64,000 bases of DNA from Sitta carolinensis. Its lineage: Eukaryota; Chordata; Aves; Passeriformes; Sittidae. Both the position numbers and the translations under genes were made by a program. Of this stretch, positions 62,101 through 64,000 are shown piece by piece. Each line of letters starts with the position of its first letter. Position 1 is the first letter of the stretch. Location of the stretch: contig JAVUNC010000019.1 in NCBI GenBank assembly GCA_032173965.1, positions 6,572,501 through 6,636,500 of the forward strand. Reading direction: 5' to 3'. The notes beneath the pieces were generated by a model. That model did not search any database. It saw nothing but the letters and a program-made list of their open reading frames with translations, and was not told the DNA's origin.

Positions 62101-63670
62101 GCTGTAGAGTAGGGATAGAATAAAAGGTTTATCTTCCTTCTGTTTCTCTTTCTTGTATACAGACAACAAAGGTCTTGAAGAATGGGCTTGTGGCTGGCCA
62201 TGCCTACACAGTAACTGGTATTAGAAAGGTAAGACCAGCCCAAATGTCCTGGGTCCAGGTTAATTTGGATATTAGCATTTTTTTATTGCATTCATTGATT
62301 CAGCCATTGATCAGAACAACTATAATATCTCCTCCCTAATACTCTTTTCCTAGTCTAAGGCTAAAAGAGACTGTGGGCTTTGATAAGATTAATATTTTAA
62401 GTGTGTCTGTTTTAATTTGGAGGCATTGATGTAAAGGACAATTGTTATGGATCAGTGTATCTCTAAGGGTGGGAATGATTCATAGGGCTCTGCTGAGACC
62501 ATCACCTAGGAATACATCTTAGCTGTTAGGAATGAAAGGGCTACTGGGAGGATGTGCTGAAACTTGGGGATGCGCTTTTTACTTGGGGTAAAAAGTCTTC
62601 CTCTGAAGCCAGTAGAGAGGTCATAGGGAAGTAAGGATGTAAAGGCCAAAATATGAAAAACTGCAGATAGAAATGTGAGCCAGGGGTGTGGAGTGAGGGA
62701 AGTGAACTGTGCTTCTGTGCAGACAGTGCAGGGGGACCCCACTAACATATAGAAGTACTGCTTGGAGTCCCCTTAGGATATTTGTCTAGAGGTAAGGGAC
62801 CTGAAATAATACATCCCAAAGAGTAGAAGCTTCTTCCTCCTGAATTGGTGGATGGCTGTCTTTTCCAGCAACAAGAGGAGGTTGACAAGGATGGCAAAAA
62901 TTGTGTGGAGCTTTGGACATTTTGGTGAAAGTATGTTCAGTACCTGTAGCAAGAGATACTAGGAAGGGCAGAAGAGATGAGCTGGATGAGGCACATCTGT
63001 ATCTCCCACAGGAGGAGCAGGAGGAGTTTATGTGTGAACTTTTTCAGCAACACGTCTGTCAGTCTGGCTCCTCTGCTAGATGAAGAGCCAGGCAGCCTTA
63101 AGGGACTGACCAAGCATGTGGAAACAGTGAGAAGTCAGCTGTTCTACTGTGTGCTGTCACCAAAACCCCTAATTGGCCTGGCTCACTCTCCTCCCACCGT
63201 GGCATCCCAGTTCAGGAGGGGTGTGTTCACCCATGGGGGGCTGCACTGTGCTGTGCCATTGCACTTTGCACTTTTTGTGCATTGGACTTGGCTTTCACAC
63301 GAGTACAAAATGAGCAGATGTTGGAAAGGAAGAGGAATTTACAGTCAATCCTTTAGATTAGGAATCTGTCATGTCTCTGGTTTCAGTTTAGAATGTAAGA
63401 TGAAGCACCTTAATCTCTTTGTTGTTGGTATTCAGAGTTGCATGTTCAAAGATTTTTATCATCAAACCTGCTGGCATCTATGAGAACAAACAAAATCATT
63501 GTTAATATCTGACATGTACAGTTATATAAACCAGATGAGAACTGCTGAGACATTGGGTAAGCACAGTGTTACTGTTTTCTTCAGGTGACCTGTCAATATG
63601 GACCAGAAAATCTAGTGAGACTGAGAAATCCATGGGGAAAAATTGAGTGGAAAGGAGACTGGAGTGACAG
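55906..63670 (+). CDS. CAPN14: CAPN14, calpain-14-like cysteine protease (5' seven exons, partial)
   Basis: Calcium-dependent papain-fold protease. The exons 55906-56136, 58302-58371, 59305-59423, 60031-60167, 61311-61485, 62163-62228 and 63585-63670 join in frame and encode residues 1-294 of a protein that in mammals is about 680 long. The rest (end of PC2, C2-like and penta-EF-hand parts) lies beyond the window. Catalytic residues are Cys103 ([11 protein letters not shown]), His257 (GHAYTVTG) and Asn281 (RNPWG). The oxyanion-hole Gln97 is in CQG. Exon lengths of 70, 119 and 86 nt for exons 2, 3 and 7 fit the calpain gene pattern. The N-terminal segment ending LQWKRPH and the runs [13 protein letters not shown] and [18 protein letters not shown] resemble CAPN14 (nearest alternative CAPN13). 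A head-to-head position beside EHD3 matches the mammalian locus. The start at 55906 is the only in-frame ATG in the first exon, has A at -3, and aligns with the family start. Confidence 0.87.
56137..58301 (+). other. CAPN14 intron 1
   Basis: 2.2 kb with GTAAGT donor and TTCCCAG acceptor. It contains one short CR1 tail and nothing else recognised. Confidence 0.88.
57318..57397 (+). mobile_element. CR1 LINE 3' tail in CAPN14 intron 1
   Basis: GGAGTTGGACTGATACTGAT, then GGGTCCCTTCCAACTCACC, ends in the tandem octamer ATTCTGTG repeated at the 3' end, a diagnostic CR1 terminus. Confidence 0.88.
58302..58371 (+). CDS. CAPN14: CAPN14 coding exon 2
   Basis: 70 nt between the acceptor CTTCCCAG and the donor G|GTAAGG. 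It encodes residues 78-100 ([10 protein letters not shown] to CQGLV) plus the first base of residue 101, including the oxyanion-hole Gln97. It is too short to stand out as an open frame and was found by its splice sites and homology. Confidence 0.9.
58372..59304 (+). other. CAPN14 intron 2
   Basis: 0.9 kb with GTAAGG donor and GCGCAG acceptor. No further feature seen. Confidence 0.88.
59305..59423 (+). CDS. CAPN14: CAPN14 coding exon 3 (catalytic cysteine)
   Basis: 119 nt, the usual length of this calpain exon. The acceptor is TTGGCGCAG. The donor is CGG|GTACAG, a weak match to consensus. It encodes the end of residue 101 to 140, with active-site Cys103 in [12 protein letters not shown], then [15 protein letters not shown] and YVGIFHFR. 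The residues just before Cys are Glu-Asn rather than the usual Gly-Asp. Confidence 0.93.
59424..60030 (+). other. CAPN14 intron 3
   Basis: 0.6 kb with a weak GTACAG donor and TGACAG acceptor. No further feature seen. Confidence 0.88.
60031..60167 (+). CDS. CAPN14: CAPN14 coding exon 4
   Basis: 137 nt. The acceptor is CCCTGACAG and the donor is GCTAA|GTAAGT (phase 2). It encodes residues 141-185 plus two bases of Lys186: [18 protein letters not shown], then [20 protein letters not shown], the well-conserved end of protease core domain PC1. Confidence 0.95.
60168..61310 (+). other. CAPN14 intron 4
   Basis: 1.1 kb with GTAAGT donor and TTGTTAG acceptor. No further feature seen. Confidence 0.88.
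61311..61485 (+). CDS. CAPN14: CAPN14 coding exon 5
   Basis: 175 nt between the acceptor TTTTTGTTAG and the donor TTAGGG|GTGAGA. It completes Lys186 and encodes 187-244: [24 protein letters not shown], and the [10 protein letters not shown] and IGCQTH blocks at the PC1/PC2 junction. Confidence 0.94.
61486..62162 (+). other. CAPN14 intron 5
   Basis: 0.7 kb with GTGAGA donor and ATACAG acceptor. No further feature seen. Confidence 0.88.
62163..62228 (+). CDS. CAPN14: CAPN14 coding exon 6 (catalytic histidine)
   Basis: 66 nt, phase 0 at both ends. The acceptor is TTGTATACAG and the donor is AGAAAG|GTAAGA. It encodes residues 245-266, including [16 protein letters not shown], where His257 is the catalytic base. 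Confidence 0.93.
62229..63584 (+). other. CAPN14 intron 6
   Basis: 1.4 kb with GTAAGA donor and CTTCAG acceptor. A long open frame inside it (62977-63483) shows no calpain or other recognised homology. Confidence 0.88.
63585..63670 (+). CDS. CAPN14: CAPN14 coding exon 7 (catalytic asparagine)
   Basis: 86 nt, the usual calpain exon length. The acceptor is TTTTCTTCAG and the donor is GACAG|GTGAGT (phase 2). It encodes residues 267-294, with Asn281 in [16 protein letters not shown], which completes the catalytic triad. The next exon is outside the window. Confidence 0.94.
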
Positions 63671-64000
63671 GTGAGTTTAGAAAAGGGATGGTGTGACACT
63701 GAGCAGAGGATATGTTTCTTGGAGGAAAGATGCTGCCATCTTCAGGCATGAATTAGTGTTGAGGGCAGCTGTAAGATAACAGTTGCTTGCACAGACCTTC
63801 TGGTGTCAACGCAATGACTCCACAGATTTATGTCTCCAACAGACAAGTGCTGCTATAGCTGGCCTCACTTCACACATGCAGCTTCAATCAGATCAGTTCT
63901 ACTTTTCCTTTCACTAAATGCCAGAGGAAACATAATATGAGCATGAGACACTGGCCACTGTGCTGTGATCTGGAGAGCATGCAAAGGGACAGACAGCTGT
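63671..64000 (+). other. Start of CAPN14 intron 7 (cut by window edge)
   Basis: Begins with GTGAGT after exon 7. No further exon was recognised before the window ends. Confidence 0.85.

Noticed and set aside
62977..63483. 168-codon plus-strand frame in CAPN14 intron 6
   Set aside because: It lies between two well-defined exons, has no calpain-like or other recognised sequence, and would break the exon phasing.

Overview
The window is a piece of vertebrate nuclear genome and almost certainly avian. Genes are split by GT-AG introns, one promoter sits in a CpG island, most of the DNA is non-coding, and the interspersed repeats I recognise are CR1 LINE fragments with the bird-type 3' ends. No prokaryotic genes, CRISPR arrays, tRNA or rRNA genes were seen.

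Two protein genes stand head-to-head. EHD3 lies on the minus strand (coding 47527 down to 19204). It has six coding exons that together match the 535-residue EH-domain ATPase that remodels endosomal membranes. CAPN14, a non-classical calpain protease, lies on the plus strand (coding from 55906 and running off the right edge). Seven exons are present and encode roughly residues 1-294, including the complete Cys/His/Asn catalytic triad. EHD3 and CAPN14 are divergent neighbours in mammals too, so synteny and sequence agree.

Layout: 1 to about 18600 is intergenic DNA downstream of EHD3, with a nested (CATC)n satellite at 1326-1665, a TG/TA microsatellite near 7000, a G-quadruplex-like tract near 9160 and one short CR1 tail. 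About 18600-19203 is the likely EHD3 3' UTR. 19204-47527 is EHD3, with large introns holding CR1 copies (33.3-34.0 kb, 35.0-35.2 kb and an old one at 36.3-37.0 kb). 47220-48000 is the CpG-island promoter, followed by another CR1 (48.1-48.5 kb). 48.5-55.9 kb is intergenic. 55906 to the end is CAPN14.

The most important observation is in EHD3 exon 3. It is 97 nt instead of the 98 nt needed to keep frame, with one base missing in the 35716-35718 homopolymer right after the DTPG switch motif. Read literally, this frameshift gives a premature stop in exon 4 (22510-22512). All other exons and splice sites are intact, so a one-base sequencing or assembly error is the likeliest cause, with a real loss-of-function allele as the alternative. 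A second oddity is in CAPN14: the usual Gly-Asp before the catalytic Cys is replaced by Glu-Asn. I found no convincing new biological system.
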